This document shows, in pieces, positions 22,310 to 34,673 of a stretch of 64,000 nucleotides of DNA. The stretch comes from Fusarium oxysporum f. sp. lycopersici 4287. Its lineage: Eukaryota; Ascomycota; Sordariomycetes; Hypocreales; Nectriaceae. Positions within the stretch are counted from its first letter, which is position 1. The number at the start of each line of letters is the position of its first letter. Location: assembly GCF_000149955.1 (NCBI RefSeq), contig NC_030992.1:1519073-1583072 (forward strand), read 5' to 3'. The notes under the pieces were generated by a model. The model was not told the origin of the DNA, did not search any database, and worked only from the letters and a program-made list of their open reading frames with translations. The translations under genes and the position numbers were made by a program.

Positions 22310-22772
22310 ATGTCCTCTTCAATGAACAAATACTGGATCCCGCATCAAGACATTCACAGAAAAGTCATCACTCAAGAACTCCAGTATTATCTAGGACCCC
22401 AGGCTACAGTTCGCCCATACACGTTGGAGGTATCTCTTTGTCAAGCTAGCCCAACGGCTATCCTTTGCTCATGAATTCGAACGTAGGGAGAGGATGGTTT
22501 CCTCATCACCACTCCCGGATCCTGCTTGACAGATGTTGGTCGCTGCTGGTTTGCAAAAACGTCCTCAGTTGGTTGACATTTGATAGGAACAAATCGATGA
22601 TATTTGCCGAAAGTCGAAAGATCTGTGGGATCGACAGGCCGCAGCCAAGGTCCAACAGAATCCCGAGAAGTTGCTGAAACGACCGTTACACCAGCCTGTC
22701 ATTGTTTCGAGAGGGTCTTCCAGAGACTCTCATCGACGTTACCACGACCGACGCCGGCAAGATGATGATTGA
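22310..22772 (+). CDS. Small conserved fungal protein of unknown function (YWIPH type)
   Basis: Three exons, 22310-22429, 22487-22534 and 22587-22772, give 117 aa. The introns are 57 and 52 bp; the second uses a GTTGGT donor. The spliced protein reads NKYWIPHQDIHRKVITQEL, QYYLGPQATVRPYTLEGEDG, FLITTPGSCLTDEQIDDICR, then PLKRPLHQPVIVSRG in spirit (here LLKRPLHQPVIVSRG), and ends in an Arg/His/Asp-rich tail. I recall many Fusarium and related fungal hypotheticals with this pattern: YxxPHxxVHxxVI, QYYLGPxAxVRP, and DGFLxTTPG followed by LTxxQI. No function is known to me. There is no signal peptide or membrane segment, so it is likely nuclear or cytosolic. The frame is only coherent when all three exons are joined, which supports a real gene. 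Confidence 0.75.
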
Positions 22773-23373
22773 GCCCCAGCATGACTCAGCAGTTAAAACC
22801 GTGTTACCTCTCCACCTCTCCAGTACCCCGAGGGAAGCCTGACAGATACCTGTGGGGGAGTTTTCTGCACATCGAGGGCTGGCAGCTGCAGCCATCACCC
22901 CAGACTTTTGAGGCCCGTGAAACAATTTGTGTTGGAATGCTATAGTGCGGTGAAGCAAAGGGTTGCTGGCTGCAAATAGCCATGAAGTAGAAGCTGTCCG
23001 GTGCCCAATATAGATATGTGGAGGATGAGATACCCAATTGAGTCAAATTAAGCAAGTGTCATGGTGGTTGCCATGTCTGTCCACAGATGCGGTGCCATCT
23101 GGCATGATTCCAACCCAACAGAAACCATTTGAGTGCAATACTGCCCAAATTACATTTGTTTTGGGCATGTAGCAGGTCGAGCTGGAGCTGCACAAAAGTA
23201 CAGGAGTGGAGTTGTCAAATTCGGGACCCGGCTCGTGTTCCAATCGGATTTTAAGTAATATGCTGCCATGCTTGTGTGATCGTGCGCAAGTTTAGGTAAA
23301 TAGCGATGAATCAAAGTTGGATCTGATAATCCCACAGTTTGTTGGTTGCATGCGCTACATGCCTCATGCTAAT
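22773..23373. other. Convergent intergenic region
   Basis: Between the 3' ends of the YWIPH gene (+) and TEN1 (-). No coding frame seen. Confidence 0.45.
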
Positions 23374-23843
23374 TCATTTGGAATCGAGAAGCTTTTCGTA
23401 CTTCTGAAGGTCCATGGGACCAGTTGACCAGAGGACTATGGCTTGCACACACACCTGTTTCGACTCTTGGTATGGTTGTTTCTTATCATGAGTCATCTTT
23501 TGCTCTGTGATATACCCTATCACGTTGACAAACTCGCCGACACGTGTTTGCTCAGCTGTGAGGGATTCTAGAAGCAGGCTGACATCCACCACAGCAGTGG
23601 CATTGCTATCTCTTGGATAAAGATGACTGAGGAAGAGACAGGCCGAAGAGGTTGAGTAAGAAGTGACGCTATCTTGTGTTAGCCAACAGTACTTGCCGTG
23701 AATGAATGTGTGAGCAAGCACACAAAGAGTGAAAACAACGTTCACCGGTCATACCATCCGAGGAATCTGACTTTGTCACCGATAGGTACAGCAGGGAGAT
23801 TTGACAGCAAGTGAAGCTGAGAAGAAACTGGGCCCCGCGACAT
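23374..23843 (-). CDS. TEN1: Telomere capping protein Ten1 (CST complex)
   Basis: Two exons, 23843-23755 and 23668-23374, give 127 aa; the 86 bp intron runs GTATGA...ATAG. The protein is a single small OB fold: LPAVPIGDKVRFLGCVTSYS (first strands), LFLSHLYPRDSNATAVVDVS, VGEFVNVIGYITE, and VQAIVLWSTGPMDLQKYEKL. This matches the fungal Ten1 pattern, in which Ten1 joins Stn1 and Cdc13/CTC1 to cap single-stranded telomeric DNA. A short basic and polar insert (EQKMTHDKKQPYQESKQ) sits between two strands and lacks splice signals, so it is kept as coding. Ten1 is short and diverges fast, so annotators often miss it. Confidence 0.8.
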
Positions 23844-24223
23844 GCCCGTTGCGCGTGGCTACTGGGGGCCTTGCCAGGGGATTTTGAGGCCCGAAAGATG
23901 TGATTATGCTGCAGCTCCAGAAGAAATCCCTCAAAATCAAATCTACTGGTGACGTAAAGGATATGGGGTAGTGAAGAGGTTTAATGGAGGTTGAAGATGC
24001 AGTTTACGTTTGATGTTGACTTCACGTGAAATGGGACACGGAAAGCTATGTGTACAGTGCAAATCTTCCGAGCCTTGGTTATTGTTCTACATGATACGGA
24101 CAATACAGTGTGAATTCGCACTAACCTCATGTACCCTATATCACCAGCGCTTAGGTTTTTCTGGTGGGGGTTCAACCACATCTCTTTTCTTCATCCAGTC
24201 ACGTATCGGTCGATTCTACCAGA
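23844..24223. promoter_or_regulatory. Shared divergent promoter, TEN1 and DUF952 gene
   Basis: Only 380 bp separates the two start codons, so the control regions of both genes must lie here. I see no clear TATA box. Confidence 0.55.
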
Positions 24224-24626
24224 ATGTCTGTCGAATCACCTCCAAGGTTCATTTACAAAATTGTCCCATCGCCGCCTAGTGACCCTTTTCCTAAGGAACA
24301 CCCCTTATCTGAACTTGACCAGAATGATGGCTTTGTTCATCTGAGCACGTCCACTCAAGTGAGCGCTTTTCGTAGACGGTGCTACTGTTCACTGATGCAG
24401 GTTACAGGTACCCAAGACCGCAGACTTGTTCTTTAGTAGATCATCCTTACTTTGGGTCATCAAACTTGAATTCAAGCAGTTTGCTGATTCCATCAGATGG
24501 GAGGGCGGTTTCCCCCATCTGTATGGTAATTTCGGGGCTGAAAATGTCGACTCAACTGTGAAATTTGTTCGTGAAGAGAGTCAAACATGGGGTGAAGTGA
24601 TGGCAAAATCAGAATGGCTGGATTGA
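24224..24626 (+). CDS. DUF952 domain protein
   Basis: Two exons, 24224-24358 and 24408-24626, give 117 aa. The intron is 49 bp (GTGAGC...TTACAG). The protein begins RFIYKIVPSPPSDPFP, then DQNDGFVHLSTSTQVPKTAD, and ends RWEGGFPHLYGNF followed by a hydrophilic tail. GFVHLS and the FPHLYG motif are the hallmarks of DUF952, a small alpha/beta family of about 100-120 aa found in bacteria and fungi with no settled biochemical role. Full length for the family. Confidence 0.88.
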
Positions 24627-24699
24627 ATCTGTTCTTTTATTTTGTGAGGAGTGGGCTTCTAGGGACTGTCCCTCCGTCTGTCTGCTGATAATCACATAT

Positions 24700-26850
24700 C
24701 TAAAGGCCGAGATCCTTCTCGACCATACCCTTACAAATGGGGTGGTAAAAGTCCTTGTTCTTTTCGAATGTTTGCAATGCCAGCTGTCTATCCACCTTGT
24801 TGAGGGCGCGGAACAAAGGGCGCACAAACTTCATTCGACCAACTCGTCCAAGCAGAGTGGCGGTGTCTTGGTAGATGGCAGAATCATGAGCTTTGAGAGC
24901 AATTAGATAGTATGCTGACAAAATCTCGACATTCTTAGACGACAAGAAATCGTAAGTTTTGCCCATGAGCTGCGCTCGGTCTGCGCTCAGCTCACCGGAC
25001 TGCTGCACCTCAGCCAAGAAGACAAGTTTCTGGTTGGCAGTGAAGTTCTCAAGATCCTTGGCGCTTGGTGTAAAGTTCTGATAAAACGTCAGCGTAGAAA
25101 TACCACACCATAGACGGCGGAACTTACAGCGTCTTTCCACTTAGTTGCGAGGTCGTAGCACTGGCTCGCCAATGTAGTGTCGAACTCAGGCTTAGGGGGT
25201 AGACCGGGCGTGTAGAATTTCTCCTCCCAGTTGATCTCGGCGACATTCTTGGAGATCTTTTCATCTCCGAGGTTGTTAAAGAAGTCGAGGAAGGTTTGTT
25301 TGAACTCGAAGGAGTCGAGAGACTTGCCAGACCACTTGGTGAAGTAGAAAGGAATGAACTTGTCAAAGTTCTCTCGACCAACAACGCCCTCTAGGTAGTA
25401 GAGGAAGTGGAAGCCCTTTTCGTACGCGACGGTACTATAGACATCCTCAGGGTCAACACCCTCGTGCTTTATGATAAGTTTGGTGTATTCATGGTCCTCG
25501 CCGAAGAGTTCCACAGCATCCTCTGTGATATGGTCAGCCGAAGTCTCAATGACAATATGGTGTTACGCACCAAGAGCTTTCCATCCGATAATGGAAGAGA
25601 AATCAAACTCGGCATCACCGTGGATGGCTGCTTGAATACGACGCTCAAGGTACATCGTCCAACCCTCATTTAGCCAGCTGAACCTCATTAGCATCGCCAC
25701 TTCAGGCGATTGGTCATCTTGAACTTACAAATGTTCCCAGCTGGCATTGGAAACCAGGTTACCACTCCAGCTATGGCTCAATTCGTGGGCAATGACGTCC
25801 ACATTTTGACGATCACCACTGATGATAGTAGGCGTAGCAAACGTGTAGATGGGATTCTCCATACCTAGAGTCATATGCGTCAATTGTTTTGTTGCTTTTT
25901 GACTCATAGCAAAACTTACCTCCATATGGGAAGCTTGGGGGTAAGACCAGCACGTTATAAGCTCCCCACTTGTAAGGGAAAACGAGCTTCTCTGCCACTT
26001 CCATGAACTTCTCCATATCACGCTCCAGCTCCCATTTGCATTCTTCCAGCTCATTGGGACCTGTGGCGACAATACTTCGAGGGCCAATAGGCGCAGTCGC
26101 AATATCGCCAGAAGCTACGGCGAAGAGATAAGAAGGGATAGGGACCTTTTGCTCAAACTCATAGAGTTTCTCTTCGCCAGGTGTGGCACTATGGTCTCCC
26201 ACAGGAACACCACTCGCAACAACTGGCAGAGAAGAAGTGAGCTTGAAGGTGAAAGTGGATTTCACATCAGGGGTGTCCTGACACGGGAAAATAGATCGGG
26301 CATTGATAGCCTGACATTGAGAGAACATATACGGGTGCTTCTTGTTCGAGGTCTGGGCAGGAGTAAGCCACTGCAGAGCAGTGCATTTGCTCGTTGTCTC
26401 GAGGTCAATTGCGACATCAATCAGTTCACCCTTTGCAACTCCGCCTGGCACATAGATGTGAAGAGGGGCGCCGAGGGGTGCATTATACTCTTTCAGTTCC
26501 CACTTGGGCTCTGTTGAGTTGATACGGATGGTAGAAATATCCACATATCGAGAGTCAAGAATGATCTCGTTGCTCTCTTTATCGGTCTGTGACTCAAGCT
26601 GAAGAATAACCGAACCTTTGAGCGCCTTCTCCTCAAAGTCGATCTTGAAGCTAGCAGTCGTATGGCGAGTTCGCCAAGCGCTATAGTTGGAGAGAGTGCT
26701 GGGATCACGATTGGCAGCCATATTGACTGTTGCGAATGTTCGTCTTAGATTGCGATTGTGGGTGATTTTGACTTGACAAGTTCGCAGAATGGCAGGTTTC
26801 TTGAGTGACGAGAACCACGACATGAGGGTCTGTCGAATCGCCAATGACAC
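24700..26850 (-). CDS. Leukotriene A4 hydrolase-type M1 aminopeptidase
   Basis: Five exons: 26850-25920, 25864-25729, 25677-25571, 25522-25128 and 25077-24700, giving 648 aa. The substrate-anchoring GGMENP is made by joining exons 1 and 2. Zinc site [10 protein letters not shown] in exon 2 and [13 protein letters not shown] in exon 3 complete HExxH-x18-E. Next come [19 protein letters not shown] and the C-terminal helical LTA4H domain. Fungal members act mainly as aminopeptidases with weak epoxide hydrolase activity. Residues 1-44 are Arg/Ser/Thr-rich with no acids ([12 protein letters not shown]) and look like a mitochondrial presequence. Met44 begins the cytosolic-form N-terminus ([18 protein letters not shown]). 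All exon phases agree. Confidence 0.95.
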
Positions 26851-29800
26851 AGCTTTATTCCAGTGGGCTCAGTGAGGTATGACAACAAGGCGTTTCCATT
26901 CAGATTCCTCTTCTAGAACATCACGTGAGATGACCCGCGCAGTAGACCAGCCACCTTCCAAAAGGCGTATCAAACATGAAAGATAGTGGCTTTCTCTCAA
27001 AGGGACTTTTGTATGCGAACTGCCTTAGGTCCATTTACGACACCGCATTGAAACAAATCGATCCAGCAGTTCAGTCAAGTGATGCCGGCCGTGTTTATGA
27101 GTTAGGTAACTTTATCTTCAGGTCCGGTCACGTGCAACAGACCTCAGGTAAATGAAATCCATAATCGAAAATGGTCTCCATCGGGAATTGGCATGACATT
27201 CAATCGCCTGTAACACGGGATGTCAGGCTGAATACGGGGTAGAAATCACGATTTTCCCACCAGAAATGTCTCTCACGACTGACTATTGAGTCCAGATTCC
27301 CATTGTAATTAGAAAAGCCTGGCTGTCTTCACAAAGACATTCTTACCATTATCATTCGTGGCCCAAGATGCCGACAGATATCTATAACCAACTATAGCCA
27401 GCGCTGTTTATCCCCAGTAACGGGCTATGGGACTAGGAAGCTTAGGCTCGGTAACAGGCTTGGCACACCTGAACAGGGCTATCATGGAAGTCAGAGGCGA
27501 GAGAAAACGTCCGGAAAAGAGAAACTCTGATATCCGTTCTAATTATATCTCAAAGCAAACACAGCACCAGCCAAAGCTTGTGTAGAAGACGATAGGTCCG
27601 AAGCTCTCACCATTAAACACCCTTATTCTGGAATACATAGTGTTTTAGAGAAGAGACACATAAAACGAGCAACTGCTGTGACTGCAAGGCTAAGACTAGT
27701 GTTTTGCATGAGTGGGAGCTATTGATACGGTTTTTCAATTCGTATCCCCTGGCCTGGAAAACGAATTCGACTTTAGGGTCCAATCGGGCTAGACCAGCCG
27801 TTGATGGGAGCTAGGTTTTCGAGAATATTTCTGTCCTAACGGTCAAATTGCCACGATATCGAAGGTAATATTTGGGCAGATATTGTCATCTCCGAGCCAT
27901 GACAGGTTCTCCGATGTACCGGTATTTTAGAAGGAGCAAAATTGAGGGTCCTTAATAATCCTTGGCCAACCTTGGACAAGGGATCATTAAGGGTACTGAG
28001 GCCCTCACCATACAATACTTGGAAGTCTCTTGTCTCTAGAGAGAGAAGCAGGCTCCAACCTTTGTCACAAACAAGGCTATGACTTCAACTCTGCTCTCTT
28101 GATCAAGGTTGCCACTTCGCGATAGCGGAGTCTTTCCCAGGTCAATGGGCTAGGCTGGGGACACTCCGTATGGGACGCCATGACGGCACTGAAGAAGTCT
28201 TTGGAGTCGAAACTCCCTGGCAGACTACTTGGCGCTGCTGCAGGAGGCGTCATGGTGAGGGAGCAAATATCACCCCACGAAACCACCAAACCGCAAGCGA
28301 GCCTGGGCCGGGTCTGCGGTGGCAACGGTGCGAGTTGACGGGTGGGGGATCCCAGCTGTTGATTTAATGCAGGGGCCGTGCAGAAGCAGTGGAGGCTTAG
28401 ATTCTTGCAAGCTATCCTAGGTAGCCCTGTTTAGTAGCTTCTACCCTGGTCTTAACATGCGGGTGCTATCGAGTTGAGTAAACATGGGCATTGCTACTCA
28501 ACGTCTTGAGCTTGACGAAACCGGCTTTTACATGAAGCGGTCTTAGAAAGAGTAAGAGGTAGGGTTGCCACGCTGCCAAGCCTCCGTATGTGTTGAAGAC
28601 GTGCAAGTGATTGATTGATCAGCGAAGATCTTCGCAACATCATCCAACGACGAGGCCTCATTCTTGTTTGAAACATGCTCTTCATTGACCGAGCTGAATG
28701 ATTCCGATAGGTCCATTGTGGCTATCTATCTATTATGTTTGCTTGCCTGCAGGTGCAGTATCAATACTCTGATATACCCAAAAGATCATAACATAGAGTA
28801 GATCTAATGTCCCATCACTGAGTTGGTGCATATGTTATCTATAGGCAAATGCCTTGATGTTACCTACGAAGTCAATGCCCATTGTAATTATCTGTAACCG
28901 AGGCCTTAGACAGGAGAATGAAACCGACTAGTCGTGTGCGAGATGATATCTAACTACAATGTGGTCAATGATCCGCGATATCTAAGTTGGCATGTAGGGC
29001 TGCACCTAACTTTCACTTCCACGTGTTCTACCCTGGGCACATATGTGAAGCGCCACAAAGTCACCCAGACGGCTGGATGTCTTAATTACTCAGCTTTAAT
29101 GGGTTGGGCAAAGGGATCACTTGGGCAGGAAAAGATCCGGACCAACTACTGAAGGCCTATGGACGCCATCTCCCCTGTCGTTTGACGCTGTCCTTACCCG
29201 ATTGTTCAGATATGTGTTCCTGAATAGGACGCCATGTTGAAGCTTGTTTCATGTCGAGGGGCTGGGCGAGTCTGGTTTGCCTCATGGCTTGGCTTGAATC
29301 ACTGACGAACCATATCAGACATGCAGGATCTTGTGCTATTGCGCAGGGATAGCTGAAGGGCAGATGTGACGGGAATACCCAATGCCTCGAAACCGATATT
29401 GTTGCTTCAGATAACAACCGTGCCGCCCAGACGGGTGAACAAGAACACCGTCGGTTGGCTGATACTTTTTTCAACAAGGACCAATGTCAATTTGCCTCGT
29501 TCACGTCCCGCACTTGCCTTTAGAATACGACCTTACAGTGAGTATAATCATGACACGGGCTTTTGTTATGATCAATGAGTAAGGCAAATGATCTTCACCC
29601 AGTGACAGCTGAAACTGACACTGGAGGTTTGAACACAGACCAATACTGGCCGTTGTTGACTCAAGGCACCTATCATTTTTGCTTTACGATCGCTCACCTT
29701 GATGAAAAAATTCACCTGTACGAACATGGGTGGTTCAATTGGAAACACCGGCGTTGAGGATGTGTGCCTGGATCTGAGACCTTCTAAAACCATCGGCAAG

Positions 29801-32514
29801 GGTGATATGTTCTAATTGACCCTTGACCGGGTGGATAACCCGGACCGACCGCAAGCACGGGACAGAACAAGGGGCCCATGCTTTCTGGCAGCTCAACATA
29901 AGCGAGCTCAGCTATGAGAATTGAAAAAGGCACAGCGCCGTAGATCAAAGATGGTTCATGGTGAGGGGATGGTGCAACGGCTTCAAGATGTTACAGTGCA
30001 GTGGACCAGTCCCTCGAGATGGCATATCAAGTCATTATATAGCTATATGGACGATAATATTGTCCTTTATAGCGTCGCCCGGATAATACAGTAGTAAAGG
30101 ATATGCATATCGGAAATGATCAATGTCTAGTCACTTGATCAATAGCAGTGAACCAAGAGAGTAGGAGATTCGTCATGTATGGTTATAACTTACCGATGAC
30201 CAAAACAACCCGCTCCGGATACGAAATGAATGACTAGCTCCAGAAGCGGTTATGTTTCAAGAGGCAACACGAGTTCACAATATACTATAGGTAAGGTTAT
30301 TTAAATATTCCGGCCAGGGTTGCGTGTAGAATTTCGGCGGACAGTGGAAAGAGGAAACGAAGCGGGAAAAGCAAAGAACAAAAAAGGGTAAGGTACCTAG
30401 CTATGTAAGACTGAATGACGTACAATGCAGTTGAGAAACTTTAGGAAACACCGGAAACATACCATATGCAATATGCAATATGCAGCAGTCCACACTTGTC
30501 AGCATGTTTCGAGACGTTGCCAAAAAACCTTTGTAAGTAGTGCCGGGGGATGGGACGAAGGGTCTTCATCTTGGCCGGAGGTCACTGTAGTATTGTCCCT
30601 ATTCTCAAATACTACGGCCATTGTCGATCGACTCTCTGTAGATCAAGCGGGAATTCTCTGCTCGCCCTAGTTCTAGTGGGCGTTGCATCCGGGTTTTGCG
30701 TCTAAGTGATCAACGTTGCCTTTTGTCGGGGATAAGGCCACCATTGGTATCCTTGCAGCCGTTGGAGGGAGAACAAAAGCAAAGAAAAGTCGTGCTCTGG
30801 CCAAAAGAAAAAGAAAAAAACTGAAAAAAAATCTATCATTTCGTCAAGTCGTCATATTCATGTGATATCCCTATTATGCATACTACAATTATATGACGGA
30901 CAAAGGAGCCTTGACTATCAAAATCCTAATATGGTGAGGGCAACATGTTCTGCAATGGGTACTATTAAAATGATAGCTAGAAAAACAAGACGGCATGTAG
31001 CAGCATCTTTGCAATATGTGACACGAGACAACTGGAAAACTCTAAGAGTAGTATTCGGATCCTATCATACAGAGACGCGTTAATGATATACATCGGATAG
31101 TCGACTATCCGCACCGCACGTGAGGGAACATGAATAATGAAGCTTTCAACTGTGATAAGGAACATGATGATATAGTTGCAGTGCAGGTTGAGCTTACTCG
31201 TGCAATAGCTGCAATTGGCTCATGCCAGATTGGTTTTCGAAACTCTATCCTCCTTGGAGGCATCTGCTGTAACCATAGAACATGTCGAGCGAAGCAACCC
31301 AATGGCACCGTTAGCCCGTGGGGCGTGCCTCCCGTCCGTTTTGACCTCTCCTTCCAGATTTGATACGTGATGGAAACTGAAACACGCCTTCCACGGGGAA
31401 TGTCTCTGTTTGTAAAAAGCCACTACCCAACTTGGAAGGACTGATGCATTGGGCTTTCGTCTTTTCCTTGTGGCAAGATATATTCATCAAAAATTTCTCC
31501 CTCCTTTTCCTTTCCTCTCGCTTGTTGAACTTGTTAGTCTTAACCACATCACCATGATAGACAATCGCACGAGCCACAGTTATTCATTTCTTCGTGGACG
31601 ATGATTGATGGGAAGTTTCCGCCTTTGCTTTGGGAGCTGCGCTGCCAAGACTCTCCGGCTCAACTGGTCACAATACGTCTAGGGTCTGATCTCTGTCCGT
31701 CATGGTGGAGAAGACACCCTTGTCCCGGTTCCGCTAACGTAGCAGCCGAGGTTGGGTCCAGGGGCAGTATGAGACATGGGTTGACTAAGGAGTTCTAGGG
31801 AGTCCGGGAAGTGATGGAGGGCAACCAAAGAGCAAAACCGCCGAACGAGGCGTCGAGTAAAAACCGTTGGCAGCCACAAAAACAACTTCAAATTTCTGAC
31901 AGGCCCTGTTGATCTATTCCTTTTTGCGAACCCACCCCGAGCCTGGTTGACAAAGTTTAGGCCGTCCTGTGTCTTGCGGGGAGCATGGACCATCCGTCAT
32001 GAACCATGACCTTCGTCTGCTCGTCAACTTCACCTTAGCTCCTGGTCCCGCGCGCCCCAGACCTCTTTGTGCTCCTATCCCATGCTGATATCAACTATTT
32101 TGGATGTCTCTAGTCTCTGGGGGCGTGACACCATATCCTTCAGGCGGGGCCATGAGTTCTGACCAGGATTCAGGCCCAGGGCCTGATATCCCATCATGGA
32201 TTGTCCAGAACAAGGGGTTGATCGAGGCTGCTCTCCGGTAAGTGCATGTCCAACCACAAATGAAGAAAGCTAACCGGAGAGCTCACAGCTTGGCGCAGAA
32301 GCAATGTCTGGGATCCCTTCCGCAGCTAGAACTGTTATATACCATCTGTCCCAGGAATCCGAAACACTTAAACCGGACCAGTATTTGTTGTGCTTCATGC
32401 TATAGCTTATTGCTCTCATCTCCACGGTAGTGTCATCTCGCCGTGGCAATTAATCTCTGACACCCTCCTACTTCCCATTGTGGCAGCCCGATCTGGTAGC
32501 ATTGTTTCGACGCA
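26851..32514. other. Long gene-poor region
   Basis: 5.7 kb without a convincing gene. Two short minus-strand frames stand out. 28716-28543 (57 aa) begins MDLSESFSSVNEEHVSNKNE. 28317-28077 (80 aa; a shorter ATG start lies inside it) contains SFDSKDFFSAVMASHTECPQ and ends LIKRAELKS. Neither matches a family I know, and I could not join them into one gene. A-rich runs occur near 30780-30835. The two flanking start codons diverge, so promoters of the aminopeptidase and the Uds1 gene lie at the two ends. Confidence 0.4.
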
Positions 32515-34673
32515 ATGGCTCATATTGCCAAGTGCCTCGTCGATATCGACACCACCTATATAACCAAGCAGGCTTCGCAGTCACCCAACGACTCGGTATG
32601 AACGTCCTCCCTGTGTTTCACTATCCTCTTATTTAACCCGAGCTTACCTATGCTTTCTTTCCAGAAATTGTCACCATTACCTCCACAGGAGAAACCATTT
32701 ACTTGGAGAATGCAACAACCTGATCCGTCGAAGAAGTATCAACTTTTTCCAAAGGAGAGGAAATTGCCCGTCCTCAACAGCAGCAAAGCGGTAGACCCGG
32801 ATAAGGCAACCATGGGACCTTCAATTACAGCAAGTGATAAGACAGACAACCAGCAGACAACACTCAATGGCTTGAAGAAGCGGTTGAATCAACACAGCCT
32901 GGCTCGACGACGCAAAATCAGTGTGCCTGAAGTTGGACCTATGACAACCGTTCAGGAGCTTTCAATGGACTCTCGTAAGTCACATGCTTGGCAAAGGTTG
33001 TCGGATTCTAGACTAATATCCTTATAGCAACAATTCCTGGTCGCCCACCTTTCCACGAGCGCTCCATTAGCGCACCTGGCAATTCGTCCAGAAACTACCA
33101 TCTTACCGATACTTTTCTTTTTGCATCGAGCGATGACGAGGGCCCCGATCCTCAGGCTTCGATGAAGGGTGAGACCGAGGCGGATTCTAGAGGTGCAACT
33201 CCAACTTCACCAAGACACCTGGCCCCTTTGGTCATCCCTAGACGAGGAGGACAGTCGCCTTTACTCCGTCGCCAACAGTCGTTGAACTGCTTCCCTGTAA
33301 AGAACGAGCCTCTTCGACGGGGTCGCACCAGCGAGTCATCTCCCCAAAGTTGCACCTCTTTCACACCGAACTCTTCCATGCCCGATCTTACAACACCAAA
33401 GTCCGCATCGACAGGCTCAACAACTCCCATCCCAGTGTCTGCACCACTCATGGAGCCTCAAGCTGAATCCCCTCAGCTTTCTGATGGGCGTTATACCCCT
33501 CCTGTTGATTCAATTCGGGCAGGACACCGAAGAGGTGGCTCAGAATCTTCAGTGATGGACAGAGGTCGTCCTAGGAAGAGGCGTGATCAGCGCACCAACA
33601 ACGGACCGATCATCCAGAGGACAGAATCGAAGAGTAGGATTACTTCAGAACAAAAGGCCTTTGAGAAACTGCCAGTTGGTGTGAAGCATACGGAGGCTTT
33701 AGAAAAAATTGAAATGCCAGAACTTGCGTTGCTTCAGAAGCAAGCTTATGAACAGGTCGGGCGCTTCGAGGTTCTGAGGGCCGAAGACGTTGAGGCGCTC
33801 TCAAAGGAACTCCGCCATTTGGACGAGAAGACCGAGTACCTTCGCCGCACTTACACTGCACTTCGCTCGGGTCGCAAAAATCTCCACTCTCGCATTTGCC
33901 AGTACCTGCGTTCGCCTCGCGTGGCCAAGTTCAGCAACGAGTCTATGCTGAAGCAGGAAGAGGCACTTACCGAGCTGGATGCCTCCATTGACGACTGGGT
34001 GAACAAGCTGGAGCAGGCTGAGAACAGACGTACTCGTGTTCGCCAGAAGTTGCTCGAACACGTTGCTGCAGCTGCTTGTCTCCCTCTTGGCGGACCAAGC
34101 ATGACACGTGAGCCTGTAGTGAGTGGCCCATCCTCATCTGGCATTGGCAATATCTCAACCCCACCTCGGAGCCCTTCGAAAGAGACCGCTATCTCACCTC
34201 GTACTGCCAGTTCACCTTCTCCTCAACGTGTTGTGGCTCAAGTTCCTAGCACCATCCTGGAACAGCCTGTGATCGAGGAAGAGGCTACGAAAGAAAGCGC
34301 TGATCGCGTGACCAGCACCGGATCTCTGAATCGCTCTGATGTGGAGAGCATTCGCATCTATGCCGGTGACGACGTTTACGCTCTGTTAGCCGATGTTGAG
34401 GATGAAATTACCAAGATGGGCAAGCAGCCGGTGTACGAGCCTATCCCCCCAAACAACCTGATCGAAACAAAACGCATTGAACTTCACCGTCAGAGAAGCC
34501 ACGAGCTACTCAACGGACTTTCCGGGGAAGCCCACGCAATGAAGAAACGGGACTTCTCTGAATGTCGAGCCATTTCTCCTCTTGCATCTCCACCAACCTC
34601 ATCTGCCACCAAACAAAACGAACAGACGGAAGATGACCTGCCTCTACTGACGAATGTTGTCTATCGACCTTGA
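32515..34673 (+). CDS. Uds1 domain protein (up-regulated during septation)
   Basis: Three exons, 32515-32595, 32665-32974 and 33028-34673, give 678 aa. Most of the protein is Ser/Pro/Arg-rich and looks disordered (residues about 40-330 and 480-678). The one folded part (about 361-478) is a long helical coil: LLQKQAYEQVGRFEVLR, EALSKELRHLDEKTEYLRRT, RKNLHSRICQYLRSP, and LDASIDDWVNKLEQAENRRT. That is the Uds1 domain first named in a fission yeast protein induced at septation. A role in septation or cell-cycle-linked polarity is inferred from the family only. Many SP/TP sites suggest regulation by proline-directed kinases. Confidence 0.85.
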
